DNA of 64,000 bases from assembly GCA_947493885.1 (NCBI GenBank), contig CANLTE010000001.1:434001-498000 (forward strand). The letters are read 5' to 3'. Below, in pieces: positions 9,055 through 17,727 of the stretch (its first letter is position 1; each line of letters starts with the position of its first letter). A program made the translations under genes and the position numbers. The notes below the pieces were generated by a model. It worked only from the letters and a program-made list of their open reading frames with translations. It did not search any database and was not told the DNA's origin. This DNA comes from an uncultured Maribacter sp. Lineage in GTDB: Bacteria; Bacteroidota; Bacteroidia; Flavobacteriales; Flavobacteriaceae.

Positions 9055-9588
9055 ATGAAAGATATTGCTAGACAAAGAATGAGTATTTCTGTTGAAACAA
9101 TGGACTTACTTAACAATCAAATAAAAATGGAAGCTCATGCTTCAGCATCATATTTAGCTATGGCATCTTGGTGTGACCAAAATGCATTTACACAAAGTGC
9201 CGCTTTTTTCTACAACCAATCCGTTGAAGAAAGGTCTCATATGATGAAAATATTTCAATTTGTTAATGATTGTGGAGGTAGTGCAATTTCTCCAGCTGTT
9301 GGTCAAACAAATCATGATTTTTCTTCGCTGGAAGAAGTGTTTGAAACTGCATTAGAACAAGAAATTCAGGTTACAAAATCTATCCATAATATTGTGAACG
9401 AATGTAAAAAGAATAACGATTATAATGTGGAAAACTTCTTGCAGTGGTTTATTGTTGAACAACTTGAGGAAGAAAAAACAATGCGTGATATTCTTGATAT
9501 GTTTGATTTAATAGGAAGAGATGGCATTGCGTTAAAGATGATTGATGAAAGAGTTACAATTTCTGAAGGTGGAGGAGAAACAGAGTAA
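9055..9588 (+). CDS. Ferritin (bacterial non-haem, FtnA-like)
   Basis: A 177-residue four-helix-bundle iron-storage protein that oxidises Fe(II) and stores it as a mineral in a 24-subunit shell. Helix A carries the ferroxidase Glu region (NNQIKMEAHASASYLAMASW, about residues 22-41). Helix B has EERSHMMKIF with the EExxH ligands near residue 62, and helix D has the QWFIVEQLEEEK segment. Length fits bacterial ferritins. It is monocistronic, with a -7 box at 9027 and a strong terminator after it. Confidence 0.95.
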   Translation: MKDIARQRMSISVETMDLLNNQIKMEAHASASYLAMASWCDQNAFTQSAAFFYNQSVEERSHMMKIFQFVNDCGGSAISPAVGQTNHDFSSLEEVFETALEQEIQVTKSIHNIVNECKKNNDYNVENFLQWFIVEQLEEEKTMRDILDMFDLIGRDGIALKMIDERVTISEGGGETE

Positions 9589-9610
9589 CATTATTAATCT
9601 TCATAATACT

Positions 9611-9654
9611 AAAAAAAGGAACTATCAATTAGAAATTAGATAGTTCCTTTTTTT
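9611..9654. terminator. Bidirectional terminator after ferritin
   Basis: A perfect 16-bp inverted repeat, AAAAAAAGGAACTATC (9611-9626) and GATAGTTCCTTTTTTT (9639-9654), with a 12-base loop and a T-tract on each strand. It serves ferritin and the convergent protease gene. Confidence 0.9.
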
Positions 9655-9676
9655 ATCCTCATATTTTATATCATAC

Positions 9677-10375
9677 TTAATCTCTACTTGCAACCCGCAT
9701 AGCAAAGTATAGTAAGGTTGCTAAAGCACCTATTGCGGCAACCAAATATGTTCTCGCAGCCCATTTTAAAGCATCCTCTGCGCCAGCATATTCTTGTTGA
9801 CTTACCATGTTTTTATTCTTTAACCATGCCAATGCTCTGTTACTTGCATCATATTCAACTGGCAATGTTATAAAGCTAAATAGTGTTCCAATACCATATA
9901 AACCAACTCCAGCCCAAGCTATAGTTCCACCAATTGCTGTTGTACCCATTAAGGCCAACCCGCCAAAAATTACCCACATTGAAAAACGAGAGGTAACATT
10001 TAAAATAGGAACTAACTTTGAACGCATTTGTAGCCAGCTATATGCGGTAGCATGCTGTACCGCATGCCCACATTCATGCGCAGCTACGGCGGCGGCGGCG
10101 GCATTTCGTTGACTATATACTCCTTCGCTTAAATTTACGGTTTTGTTCGCAGGGTTATAGTGATCCGTTAACATTCCTGGTGTAGAAATTACTTTTACGT
10201 CTCTAATACCATGGTCTGCTAGCATTTTCTCAGCAATTTCCGCTCCACTCATTCCGTTACGTAAATGTACTTTTGAATATTTTTTAAACTTACTTTTAAG
10301 ACGATTACTAACAAACATACTAAATAGCCCAAAAACACCTGCTATTATTATATATCCTATATCAAATCCAAACAT
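9677..10375 (-). CDS. Membrane-bound neutral zinc metallopeptidase (YugP family)
   Basis: A 232-residue protein with an N-terminal membrane helix, the gluzincin motif HECGH at about residues 100-104, and two or three C-terminal hydrophobic segments. It matches the YugP-like (DUF2 zinc protease) family, whose substrates are not known. Just before the HExxH the DNA has five GCC codons in a row (10087-10101), giving a poly-Ala stretch on the catalytic helix. Similar Ala runs occur in the family, so this is unlikely to be a replication-slippage artefact. Confidence 0.88.
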   Translation of the reverse strand: MFGFDIGYIIIAGVFGLFSMFVSNRLKSKFKKYSKVHLRNGMSGAEIAEKMLADHGIRDVKVISTPGMLTDHYNPANKTVNLSEGVYSQRNAAAAAVAAHECGHAVQHATAYSWLQMRSKLVPILNVTSRFSMWVIFGGLALMGTTAIGGTIAWAGVGLYGIGTLFSFITLPVEYDASNRALAWLKNKNMVSQQEYAGAEDALKWAARTYLVAAIGALATLLYFAMRVASRD

Positions 10376-10446
10376 AATTTTCTATTTTATTTTTAATTAA
10401 AGATACTAAAGAATCTTTCTATTGGAAAAATCTACCAATTATTAAA

Positions 10447-10500
10447 AAGCAAAAACCCCGCCAATCTAACTGAATTAGTCAACAGATAGTAGCGAGGTTC
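10447..10500 (-). terminator. Likely terminator of ald
   Basis: On the minus strand AACCTCGC pairs with GCGGGGTT (one G-U pair) around an inner TATCT/TAGAT helix, and is followed by TTTTTGCTTTTT. It sits 40 bases after the ald stop. Confidence 0.55.
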
Positions 10501-10539
10501 TATATAGAAGAATTAACTAGCTTACGAAACTGAGGAGGC

Positions 10540-11625
10540 TTACCATCTAAACGTTTCAACAATTTCTTTGTAAACCACTTCTCCTTCAACAATATTTAAT
10601 CCTTTATTTAATGATTGATTTTCATTGCAAGCAGCTTCCCAGCCTAAATTTGCCAGCTTTAACACATATGGTAGGGTTACATTTGTTAATGCCATTGTTG
10701 AGGTATATGGAACTGCTCCTGGCATGTTTGCAACGGAGTAGTGAACCACGTCATCTATAATATAAATAGGGTCTTCATGAGTTGTTGGCTTTGTAGTTTC
10801 TACACATCCACCTTGATCTACTGCAACGTCTACTATTACAGTTCCAGGGTGCATATCTTTAAGCATATCTTTGGTAATAAGCTTTGGTGCTTTTGCTCCT
10901 TTTAATAAAACTCCGCCTACAATTAGGTCATGCGTTTTTATATGTTTTCTGATGTTGAATTCGTTTGAAAACTCAGTAACAACATGAGGTGGCATTACAT
11001 CATTTACATAACGAAGCCTTTTCATGTCAACATCCAAAATAGTGACATGCGCCCCTAAACCAGCTGCCATTTTTGCAGCTTGAATGCCAACTACACCTGC
11101 ACCAAGTACTAAAACCTTACCAGGAGCAACTCCAGGAACTCCACCTAACAGAACTCCTTTACCTTTAACTGGTTTCTCTAAATATTTTGCACCCTGCTGA
11201 ATTGCCATTCTACCAGCCACTTCAGACATTGGTGTTAATAACGGCAAGGTACCGTCCTCATCCTCTACTGTTTCATAAGCAATACATATTGCCTTGCTTT
11301 TTAGCATTGCTGCTGTTAAAGCTTCACTAGACGCAAAATGAAAGTAGGTAAAAACAACTTGCCCTTCTTGAACCAAACTATATTCTTCCTCTATTGGCTC
11401 TTTTACCTTAACAATCATCTCGCTCATAGCATATACCTGACCAATAGTATCAAGAATAATAGCACCAACCTGCTGATAGTCTTCATTTAAAAATCCACTA
11501 CCATCTCCAGCACCAGATTGAACATAAACGGTATGACCGCTTTTAATTAATTCAAAAACCCCAGCAGGAGTCATTCCAACACGACTCTCGTTATTCTTAA
11601 TTTCTTTAGGTACACCAATTATCAT
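10540..11625 (-). CDS. ald: Alanine dehydrogenase
   Basis: A 361-residue enzyme that interconverts L-alanine with pyruvate and ammonia using NAD. The N-terminal substrate motif MIIGVPKEIKNNESRVG, the KVKEPI block near residue 75 with the catalytic Lys, and the NAD-binding LGAGVVGIQAAKMA (about 174-187) are all present. The C-terminal YTSTMALTNVTLPY block is also typical. Length matches the family. It probably supports use of amino acids as carbon and nitrogen sources together with pckA. Confidence 0.95.
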   Translation of the reverse strand: MIIGVPKEIKNNESRVGMTPAGVFELIKSGHTVYVQSGAGDGSGFLNEDYQQVGAIILDTIGQVYAMSEMIVKVKEPIEEEYSLVQEGQVVFTYFHFASSEALTAAMLKSKAICIAYETVEDEDGTLPLLTPMSEVAGRMAIQQGAKYLEKPVKGKGVLLGGVPGVAPGKVLVLGAGVVGIQAAKMAAGLGAHVTILDVDMKRLRYVNDVMPPHVVTEFSNEFNIRKHIKTHDLIVGGVLLKGAKAPKLITKDMLKDMHPGTVIVDVAVDQGGCVETTKPTTHEDPIYIIDDVVHYSVANMPGAVPYTSTMALTNVTLPYVLKLANLGWEAACNENQSLNKGLNIVEGEVVYKEIVETFRW

Positions 11626-11733
11626 TTGTTATGATTTTAATGATATAAGGGCAAATTTGTGATAAATCTGTGACATAAAAAAATTGAAAAACAAAAATAA
11701 AGGGGTCAAAACCCCACAAATTCAATAATAAAA

Positions 11734-11765
11734 AAACAAACCCCTAAAAATTTAGGGGTTTGTTT
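11734..11765 (-). terminator. Terminator of leuS
   Basis: A perfect 15-bp inverted repeat, AAACAAACCCCTAAA (11734-11748) and TTTAGGGGTTTGTTT (11751-11765), with a very short loop. It lies about 155 bases after the leuS stop and before ald. A smaller GGGGT/ACCCC hairpin follows at 11702-11714. Confidence 0.75.
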
Positions 11766-11918
11766 GAAAAATTTTCATTTTTTACTTAAAAAAAGATGTT
11801 TTTAATGGGCATACATTTAAAATATTGAGAATATAGAATAAATGCAGTTTTATAACAATCAGCCAAAAAAATGCCAAATATTGTAGGTGCTAATCACTTT
11901 TTCATAGCAACAAAACAA

Positions 11919-14789
11919 CTATCCGACAATATTTACAATTTTGCCCGGAACCACAATTACCTTTTTGGGTGTACGTCCTTGTAATTGTTGTTGTGTTTTT
12001 TCATGCGCCATTACGGTAGACTCTATGTCTTCTTTACTCATATCCAAAGGCAATTCTATTTTAAAACGCATTTTACCATTAAAGGATACAGGGTACTCTT
12101 TACTACTTTCTACCAAATGCGAAGCATCAAAAGCAGGGAATGGTGCTGTTGAAATAGATTCATTATGACCTAACTTTTCCCAAAGTTCTTCTGCAATATG
12201 TGGCGCATATGGTGAAACCAAAATGGCCAAAGCTTCTAAAACAGACTTACTTGTACATTTTTGAGCAGATAACTCATTAACGCATATCATAAATGTAGAG
12301 ACTGAGGTATTGAAAGAGAAATTCTCAATATCTTCTTCTACTTTTTTAATGGTTTTGTGTAGAGTTTTAAGGTTGTCTTTTGTTGGCTCATTCACCTCGA
12401 CTCCGCTCGGTGAGTTAATGCTTAGTGAGGAATCAAAATAAGGAGTGTATAAACGCCATAGCTTTTTTAAGAAACCATGTGTACCCGTAATACCCGCAGT
12501 ATTCCAGGGTTTAGATTGTTCTAATGGTCCTAAAAACATCTCATACAAACGTAAACTGTCTGCCCCATACTCATCGCAAATTTCATCAGGGTTTACTACA
12601 TTGTACCATCTTTTCGACATTTTTTCAATCTCCCTTCCCACTAAATATTTTCCCTCTTCTAATATAAACTCAGCATTTTGATACTGGGGTTGCCATTTTT
12701 TTAATTCCTCAATATTCAATTCATCAGCAGAATTAATTAAACTAACATCCACCCTTAGTTTTTCTGTTTGATATTTATCCTTCAATCCTTTAGTAACATA
12801 CTTATTTGTTCCACTCACTCTATAGACTATAGCACTCGTCCCAGTAATCATACCTTGATTAATGAGTTTTTTAGCAAACTCGTCTTTAGGAACAAAACCT
12901 CTATCAAACATAAATTTTTGCCAAAAACGAGCATACAATAAATGCCCTGTAGCATGCTCGCTACCACCTATATATAAATCTACATCTTGCCAGTAGTTCA
13001 TGACTTCTGGTGAAAAAATGGCAGCTTGATTATTAGGATCCATATACCTATTAAAGTATTGCGAACTCCCTGCCCAACCTGGCATGGTGTTTAACTCCAA
13101 AGGATACACTCCTTTGACTCCACTCCGCGCGCCTTCAATTAAATCGTTACTAACAACTTTATTAGTATTTGTATCCCAAGCCCAAACTGTAGCATTACCC
13201 AATGGTGGTTCACCGGTTTCAGTTGGTAAATATTTTTCCACTTCTGGCAACTCAATAGGCAAATGTTCTGGAGCTATCATTTGCGGCATTCCGTCAGCAT
13301 AATACACAGGAAATGGTTCTCCCCAGTAACGTTGTCTACTAAACACGGCATCTCGCAAACGATAGTTAATCTTTCCTTTACCTTGTCCTAATTGCTCAAG
13401 CTCAAAAATGGCTCTTTTTACTGCTTTTTTATAAGGTAGTCCATTTAAAAAATCAGAATTCGCAATTACAGTTTTACTCTTATCTGCAAACGCTTCTTCA
13501 GAAATATCAATTCCTTCAAAAATATTTGGGATAGGAATATTAAAATGTTTTGCAAAATCGTAATCACGTTGATCACCACAAGGAACGGACATTACAGCAC
13601 CTGTTCCATATCCTGCCAAAACATAATCTCCAATCCAAATGGGAATTGGCTCTTTAGAAAAAGGGTGTTCCGCATAAGCTCCTGTAAATGCTCCAGAAAT
13701 GGTTTTTACATCAGCCATACGATCACGTTCAGAACGTTTTGCTGTAGCTTCAATATATGCTTCTACCTCTGCTTTTTGTTCTGGTGTAGTTATTTTAGCA
13801 ACCAACTCATGTTCTGGAGCTAAAGTCATAAAACTTACACCAAATATAGTATCAGGACGGGTTGTGAAAACTTCTATCTTCTCGGCTTCGCTCGAAGAAG
13901 AAGATGAAGGTATTACTTTGAAAATTGCGGATGCTCCTTCAGAACGACCAATCCAATTAGTTTGAGAATCTTTTAAAGGTTGGGGCCAATCAATTTTTTC
14001 CAATCCGTCTAACAAACGTTGTGCATACGCAGAAATTCGCATACTCCATTGTGTCATTTTTTTTCGAACCACAGGATGTCCACCACGCTCCGAAACACCG
14101 TTTACAATTTCATCATTAGCTAAAACAGTACCTAATGCTGGGCACCAGTTAACCTCTGTTTCTGCCAAATATGTTAGTCTATATTGTAATAAAATTTCCT
14201 GTTTTTGCTTTTCTGAAAAATTATTCCATTCCGCAGCTGAAAACAACTGCACATCTTCATCGCATACAGCTTTTACTTTTGAATTTCCTTCTTTTTCAAA
14301 AATTGAAATCAAAACATTTATGTTCTCCGCCTTATCTGAATCAATATTATACCACGAGTTGAATAACTGTATAAAAATCCACTGTGTCCATTTATAGTAT
14401 TTAGGGTCAGATGTTCTCACCTCTCGATTCCAGTCAAAAGAAAAGCCAATTTTATCTAACTGCTCTCTATACCGCTTAATATTTGTTGCTGTGGTAATTG
14501 CAGGGTGTTGCCCTGTTTGAATGGCATACTGTTCTGCTGGTAATCCAAAAGAATCGTACCCTTGTGGATGCAATACGTTAAAACCTTTGTGTCTTTTGTA
14601 TCGGGCATAGATATCACTTGCAATATAACCAAGAGGGTGACCCACATGTAAGCCTGCTCCAGAGGGATAAGGAAACATATCTAAAACATAAAATTTTTCT
14701 TTATCAGAATTATTCTCTGCTTTAAATGTTTGGTTTTCTGCCCAATATTTTTGCCACTTGGCTTCAATTTCATTGAAATTGTATTGCAT
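11919..14789 (-). CDS. leuS: Leucyl-tRNA synthetase
   Basis: A class I aminoacyl-tRNA synthetase of 956 residues that charges tRNA-Leu. It has the HIGH-like HVGHPLGY near residue 50, the editing-domain TTRPDTIFG near 310, and KMSKRW in the C-terminal half. I use ATG at 14789 (MQYNFNEIEAKW); the open frame runs 27 codons further upstream but that part is unlike the family. Two in-frame stretches look foreign: SSSSSSEAEK just before TTRPDTIFG, and SPSGVEVNE near residue 795. Both are encoded by related palindromes (see repeats). A third short insert, EGARSGVKG, sits before YPLELNTMPGW. Confidence 0.96.
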   Translation of the reverse strand: MQYNFNEIEAKWQKYWAENQTFKAENNSDKEKFYVLDMFPYPSGAGLHVGHPLGYIASDIYARYKRHKGFNVLHPQGYDSFGLPAEQYAIQTGQHPAITTATNIKRYREQLDKIGFSFDWNREVRTSDPKYYKWTQWIFIQLFNSWYNIDSDKAENINVLISIFEKEGNSKVKAVCDEDVQLFSAAEWNNFSEKQKQEILLQYRLTYLAETEVNWCPALGTVLANDEIVNGVSERGGHPVVRKKMTQWSMRISAYAQRLLDGLEKIDWPQPLKDSQTNWIGRSEGASAIFKVIPSSSSSSEAEKIEVFTTRPDTIFGVSFMTLAPEHELVAKITTPEQKAEVEAYIEATAKRSERDRMADVKTISGAFTGAYAEHPFSKEPIPIWIGDYVLAGYGTGAVMSVPCGDQRDYDFAKHFNIPIPNIFEGIDISEEAFADKSKTVIANSDFLNGLPYKKAVKRAIFELEQLGQGKGKINYRLRDAVFSRQRYWGEPFPVYYADGMPQMIAPEHLPIELPEVEKYLPTETGEPPLGNATVWAWDTNTNKVVSNDLIEGARSGVKGVYPLELNTMPGWAGSSQYFNRYMDPNNQAAIFSPEVMNYWQDVDLYIGGSEHATGHLLYARFWQKFMFDRGFVPKDEFAKKLINQGMITGTSAIVYRVSGTNKYVTKGLKDKYQTEKLRVDVSLINSADELNIEELKKWQPQYQNAEFILEEGKYLVGREIEKMSKRWYNVVNPDEICDEYGADSLRLYEMFLGPLEQSKPWNTAGITGTHGFLKKLWRLYTPYFDSSLSINSPSGVEVNEPTKDNLKTLHKTIKKVEEDIENFSFNTSVSTFMICVNELSAQKCTSKSVLEALAILVSPYAPHIAEELWEKLGHNESISTAPFPAFDASHLVESSKEYPVSFNGKMRFKIELPLDMSKEDIESTVMAHEKTQQQLQGRTPKKVIVVPGKIVNIVG
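12392..12413. repeat. Palindromic element inside leuS (copy 1)
   Basis: TCACC and GGTGA flank the 13-base core TCGACTCCGCTCG (12397-12409). It is GC-rich in an AT-rich gene, stays in frame and encodes SPSGVEVNE on the minus strand. The core resembles short repeats common in flavobacterial genomes. Confidence 0.6.
13877..13898. repeat. Palindromic element inside leuS (copy 2)
   Basis: TCTT and AAGA flank the core TCGGCTTCGCTCG (13882-13894), which differs from copy 1 at two of 13 bases, both transitions. In frame it encodes the Ser-rich SSSEAEK stretch at the edge of the editing domain. Confidence 0.55.
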
Positions 14790-14953
14790 GATTTGTTTAC
14801 TTAGAATTTCAGGCAAAAATAAGTTTAATAACCCAAAGGCGAAAGCTAAAGTTCTAGCTTGTTTACGCAACCCTAATTAGCCTTGCGTGCTTACAACAAC
14901 GGAAAATATACAATATTTTGCTATCTTGTATAACCCCGTTATAAACTGCAACC

Positions 14954-15817
14954 ATGATTGTTGATATTTACGAATACTTTAAAAATAACCCAAGGCTCAA
15001 TACCCGAATTGGCAACAATTTTATTTTGGCGGAATACCAATGCCCTCTTAATATTGATGAGTTTACGTTATGGACTAAATCTCACATGATACTTTATGTG
15101 ATTAATGGAAAAAAGGATTGGCATACACCTAACAAAACATTTAATCTTAAGGGGGGTGATATAATATTTGTAAAAAAAGGAGTTTATACTACAAAGCAAT
15201 ATTTTGAGGAAGACTATTGCGCCATGTTGTTTTTTATGAATGACGATTTTATCATAGATTTTATTAACGCTAACAACATTCAAAATAATATTACTTCTAC
15301 AACTGAAAATTCGGTTTTACCAATAATAGCTGACACCTCCTTTAATACATTGGTGGAAAGTATCTTCCAATATTTAACTAAAGGTCAAGCCATTCCGCAA
15401 AATTTAGTAGAATTAAAGTTCAAAGAATTAATTTTTAATATTTTACTAAACAAAAAAAATTCTCAGTTTAAAAATATGCTTTATGAAATATCGCAATCGT
15501 CTAAAGCGAATATTGAGCATATCATGAATATGAATTTTCAATATGACCTTCCGCTTGAAGGTTTTGCAAGACTTTCAGGGAGGAGTCTTTCTACCTTTAA
15601 AAGAGATTTTAAAAAATATTTTGAAACAACACCATCAAAATGGCTAATGGACAAAAGATTGCAATACAGTAAAATGTTGCTAATTAGCTCTGAAATGAAT
15701 ATAAACGAAGTATGTTTTGAAAGTGGTTTTAAGAATACTTCACATTTTATTAAGTCCTTCAAATCTCATTTTAACTGTACACCGAATCAGTTTAAAGTTA
15801 GTAAAAACATCGCATAA
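14954..15817 (+). CDS. AraC family transcriptional regulator
   Basis: A 287-residue protein with an N-terminal cupin-like sensor region (about residues 20-130, including GGDIIFVKKGVYTT) and a C-terminal AraC domain made of two helix-turn-helix units, PLEGFARLSGRSLSTFKRDF and NINEVCFESGFKNTSHFIKSF. It is divergent from leuS and lies about 100 bases before the OsmC-like gene on the same strand, so it is the likely regulator of the OsmC and acyl-CoA dehydrogenase genes. The effector is unknown. Confidence 0.9.
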   Translation: MIVDIYEYFKNNPRLNTRIGNNFILAEYQCPLNIDEFTLWTKSHMILYVINGKKDWHTPNKTFNLKGGDIIFVKKGVYTTKQYFEEDYCAMLFFMNDDFIIDFINANNIQNNITSTTENSVLPIIADTSFNTLVESIFQYLTKGQAIPQNLVELKFKELIFNILLNKKNSQFKNMLYEISQSSKANIEHIMNMNFQYDLPLEGFARLSGRSLSTFKRDFKKYFETTPSKWLMDKRLQYSKMLLISSEMNINEVCFESGFKNTSHFIKSFKSHFNCTPNQFKVSKNIA

Positions 15818-15923
15818 AGCTTTTTTCAAAGCTTGAACTTTAGAGCATATTCATTGGGCTTAATAGAACATCTTATCATATAAGTGAGTAGGATATTTGC
15901 ATTGTAACCAAAAAACAAGCAAT

Positions 15924-16499
15924 ATGTTTAATACACTCTTTATTACCAAAACCATTTTAAGAAACGCAAATCTTCTTAAAAATCCGTCTCAAGTTTTTAT
16001 GAGACATATGAGACTTCAAAAAAAATATGAAGAAAACCCTGCATCTGCCTTAATTATTGATCGGGCTGAAGTAATTGGTAAAAACTTTCATGACCCTTTT
16101 AGAACAACAGTTTCTATGAATAGCGAATTGCATGTGCCTTTTAAAGTAGGTGTGCATAGAGCTGTTGGTGGAGACCACGATTTTCCTAATCCCGGAGACA
16201 TGCTTTGCGCAACGCTAGCATCATGCTTAGAAAGCACTTTACGAATGGTTGCAAACAGGCACAATATTACACTAATAAAAACCAGGGTACTTGTTTCCGC
16301 AAAAGTAGACGTAAGAGGTACTTTACGGATGAATATTACCACACCTGTTGAGTTTCAATCTATGCATGTAGATCTTGAAATTACTACTAAAGGAATAAGC
16401 AAAAAAATACTAAACACCTTAATTCAAGGTACAAAACGCAGTTGTATTATCTATCAAACCTTGAAAAAGGGAACACCAATTACCATTAATATTATTTAA
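15924..16499 (+). CDS. OsmC family protein
   Basis: A 191-residue protein of the OsmC/Ohr fold. It has the PGDMLCATLASCLESTLRM block (about residues 89-107), where the family's first reactive Cys sits, and a later SCIIYQTL segment with the second Cys. OsmC and Ohr proteins reduce organic hydroperoxides; more distant members have other roles. I use ATG at 15924, as the upstream TTG adds only nine unrelated residues. It is 24 bases before the acyl-CoA dehydrogenase gene and probably in one transcript with it. Confidence 0.85.
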   Translation: MFNTLFITKTILRNANLLKNPSQVFMRHMRLQKKYEENPASALIIDRAEVIGKNFHDPFRTTVSMNSELHVPFKVGVHRAVGGDHDFPNPGDMLCATLASCLESTLRMVANRHNITLIKTRVLVSAKVDVRGTLRMNITTPVEFQSMHVDLEITTKGISKKILNTLIQGTKRSCIIYQTLKKGTPITINII

Positions 16500-16523
16500 A
16501 ACAACACCTAAATTTAAACAACG

Positions 16524-17648
16524 ATGAAAACTATAAATACAAGCAAGAAAATATCGCAGGACACCTATGAGTCCATTTTTTCCACACTTCAAAAAAATGC
16601 TAAAAAACATGATACTAATAGCAGCTTCGTAAAAGAAAACTACGAGCTTTTAAAAAGCCATAAATTGTTTTCTGCTTTAATTCCTGAGGAACTTGGTGGA
16701 ATGGGAATGAAATACACCGCAATGTGCAACTTACTAAAAGAAATGGGTAAACGTTGTGGGTCAACAGCTTTGGCTTTTTCCATGCATCAACATTTAATAG
16801 CGGCTGCGGTTTGGAAATATCAGCACAAAAACATTGGGGAGGCTACCTTAAGAAAAATAGCTGAAAACCAGTTAATATTAGTAAGTACCGGAGCAAGAGA
16901 TTGGTTAGGTTCCAATGGTGAGCTTAAAAAAACCGAGGGAGGTTATCTTTTTTATGCTGAAAAACACTTTGCTAGTCAATCTGTTGTTGGCGATGTTGCC
17001 ATAACAAGTGCCCCATATTTAGATGAAAGTAACGAATGGAAGGTTTTACATTTCTCTGTTCCGATAAAACAAAAAGGTGTTTCTATTATAAATAATTGGA
17101 ACGTTATGGGAATGAGAGGAACAGGTTCCTGCGGTATTGCTTTTGACTCGGTTTTTATTCCTGAAAATGCGATAGCTTTAGAACGAAAACAAGATGAATT
17201 CCATCCTGTATGGAATGTTGTTTTAACAGTTGCCATGCCCTTAATAATGTCGGTATACGTTGGAATCGCGGAAAGGGCTATGGAGGTAGTACTTTTAAAG
17301 GCCAGGGAAGGTAAAATTAATACTCCTCACTTAAATTTTTGCCTTGGAAAATTACATAATAGCTTGATCGCAGCACAGTCTCAATGGAAAACCATGTACA
17401 TGACTGCAAACGATTTAGATTTTGATATAAATCATGATAACTCAGTAACTATTTTAAGTTTAAAAACTAACGTGGTTGAAGCTTGTAAACAAACAGTTAG
17501 CGATGCCATGGAAATTATAGGTGGACAAAGTTTCTATGTGAAAAACGAAATAGAACGATTATTTAGAGATGTTCAAGCTGCTAGTTTTCATCCGTTACCA
17601 AAATGGAATCAATTTGCTTTTACGGGAGATAAGTTATTATCCAATTAG
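16524..17648 (+). CDS. Acyl-CoA dehydrogenase family protein
   Basis: A 374-residue flavoenzyme with the family's all-alpha N-terminal domain, beta middle domain (NWNVMGMRGTGSCGIAFDSVFIP, about residues 190-212, shown in two parts by the RGTGS motif) and alpha C-terminal domain ending with a GGQSFY and FRDVQAASFHP block. The C-terminal part (FHPLP) resembles the Acyl-CoA_dh_2 subfamily, which includes flavin-dependent hydroxylases and desulfurization-type monooxygenases, so the substrate is uncertain. Grouping with OsmC and AraC suggests an inducible detoxification or degradation unit. Confidence 0.83.
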   Translation: MKTINTSKKISQDTYESIFSTLQKNAKKHDTNSSFVKENYELLKSHKLFSALIPEELGGMGMKYTAMCNLLKEMGKRCGSTALAFSMHQHLIAAAVWKYQHKNIGEATLRKIAENQLILVSTGARDWLGSNGELKKTEGGYLFYAEKHFASQSVVGDVAITSAPYLDESNEWKVLHFSVPIKQKGVSIINNWNVMGMRGTGSCGIAFDSVFIPENAIALERKQDEFHPVWNVVLTVAMPLIMSVYVGIAERAMEVVLLKAREGKINTPHLNFCLGKLHNSLIAAQSQWKTMYMTANDLDFDINHDNSVTILSLKTNVVEACKQTVSDAMEIIGGQSFYVKNEIERLFRDVQAASFHPLPKWNQFAFTGDKLLSN

Positions 17649-17677
17649 GTTATTATTAAGATTTTTATGCTGAAAAA

Positions 17678-17705
17678 ATAAGTCAATACTTGGGTATTGA
17701 CTTAT
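17678..17705 (+). terminator. Terminator after the acyl-CoA dehydrogenase gene
   Basis: A perfect 12-bp inverted repeat, ATAAGTCAATAC (17678-17689) and GTATTGACTTAT (17694-17705), with a 4-base loop. The T-tract is weak. The -33 box of the ftsX promoter lies in its loop. Confidence 0.6.
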
Positions 17706-17719
17706 CTTTCCTAACTTTA
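17690..17719 (+). promoter_or_regulatory. Candidate promoter of the ftsX operon
   Basis: TTG at 17690-17692, a 19-base spacer, and TAACTTTA at 17712-17719 (one mismatch to TANNTTTG). The ftsX ATG is 9 bases after the -7 box, so the leader would be absent or only a few bases. Confidence 0.5.
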
Positions 17720-17727
17720 TCCCTTAT

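Noticed and set aside
10087-10101. Five consecutive GCC codons (GGC run on the plus strand) in the zinc protease gene, possible phase-variable repeat.
   Set aside because: It encodes Ala residues beside the HExxH helix where the family often has Ala runs, and five units are too few to suggest slippage control.
12445-14362. Plus-strand open frames opposite leuS.
   Set aside because: They are antisense shadows of the leuS reading frame with no family features.
14790-14870. N-terminal extension of leuS (27 codons upstream of ATG 14789).
   Set aside because: No similarity to the family; the canonical start MQYNFNEIEAKW is at 14789.
15815-15837. AAGCTTT/AAAGCTT hairpin after the AraC gene as terminator.
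   Set aside because: Only 7 bp and no T-tract after it; the downstream genes may be co-transcribed.
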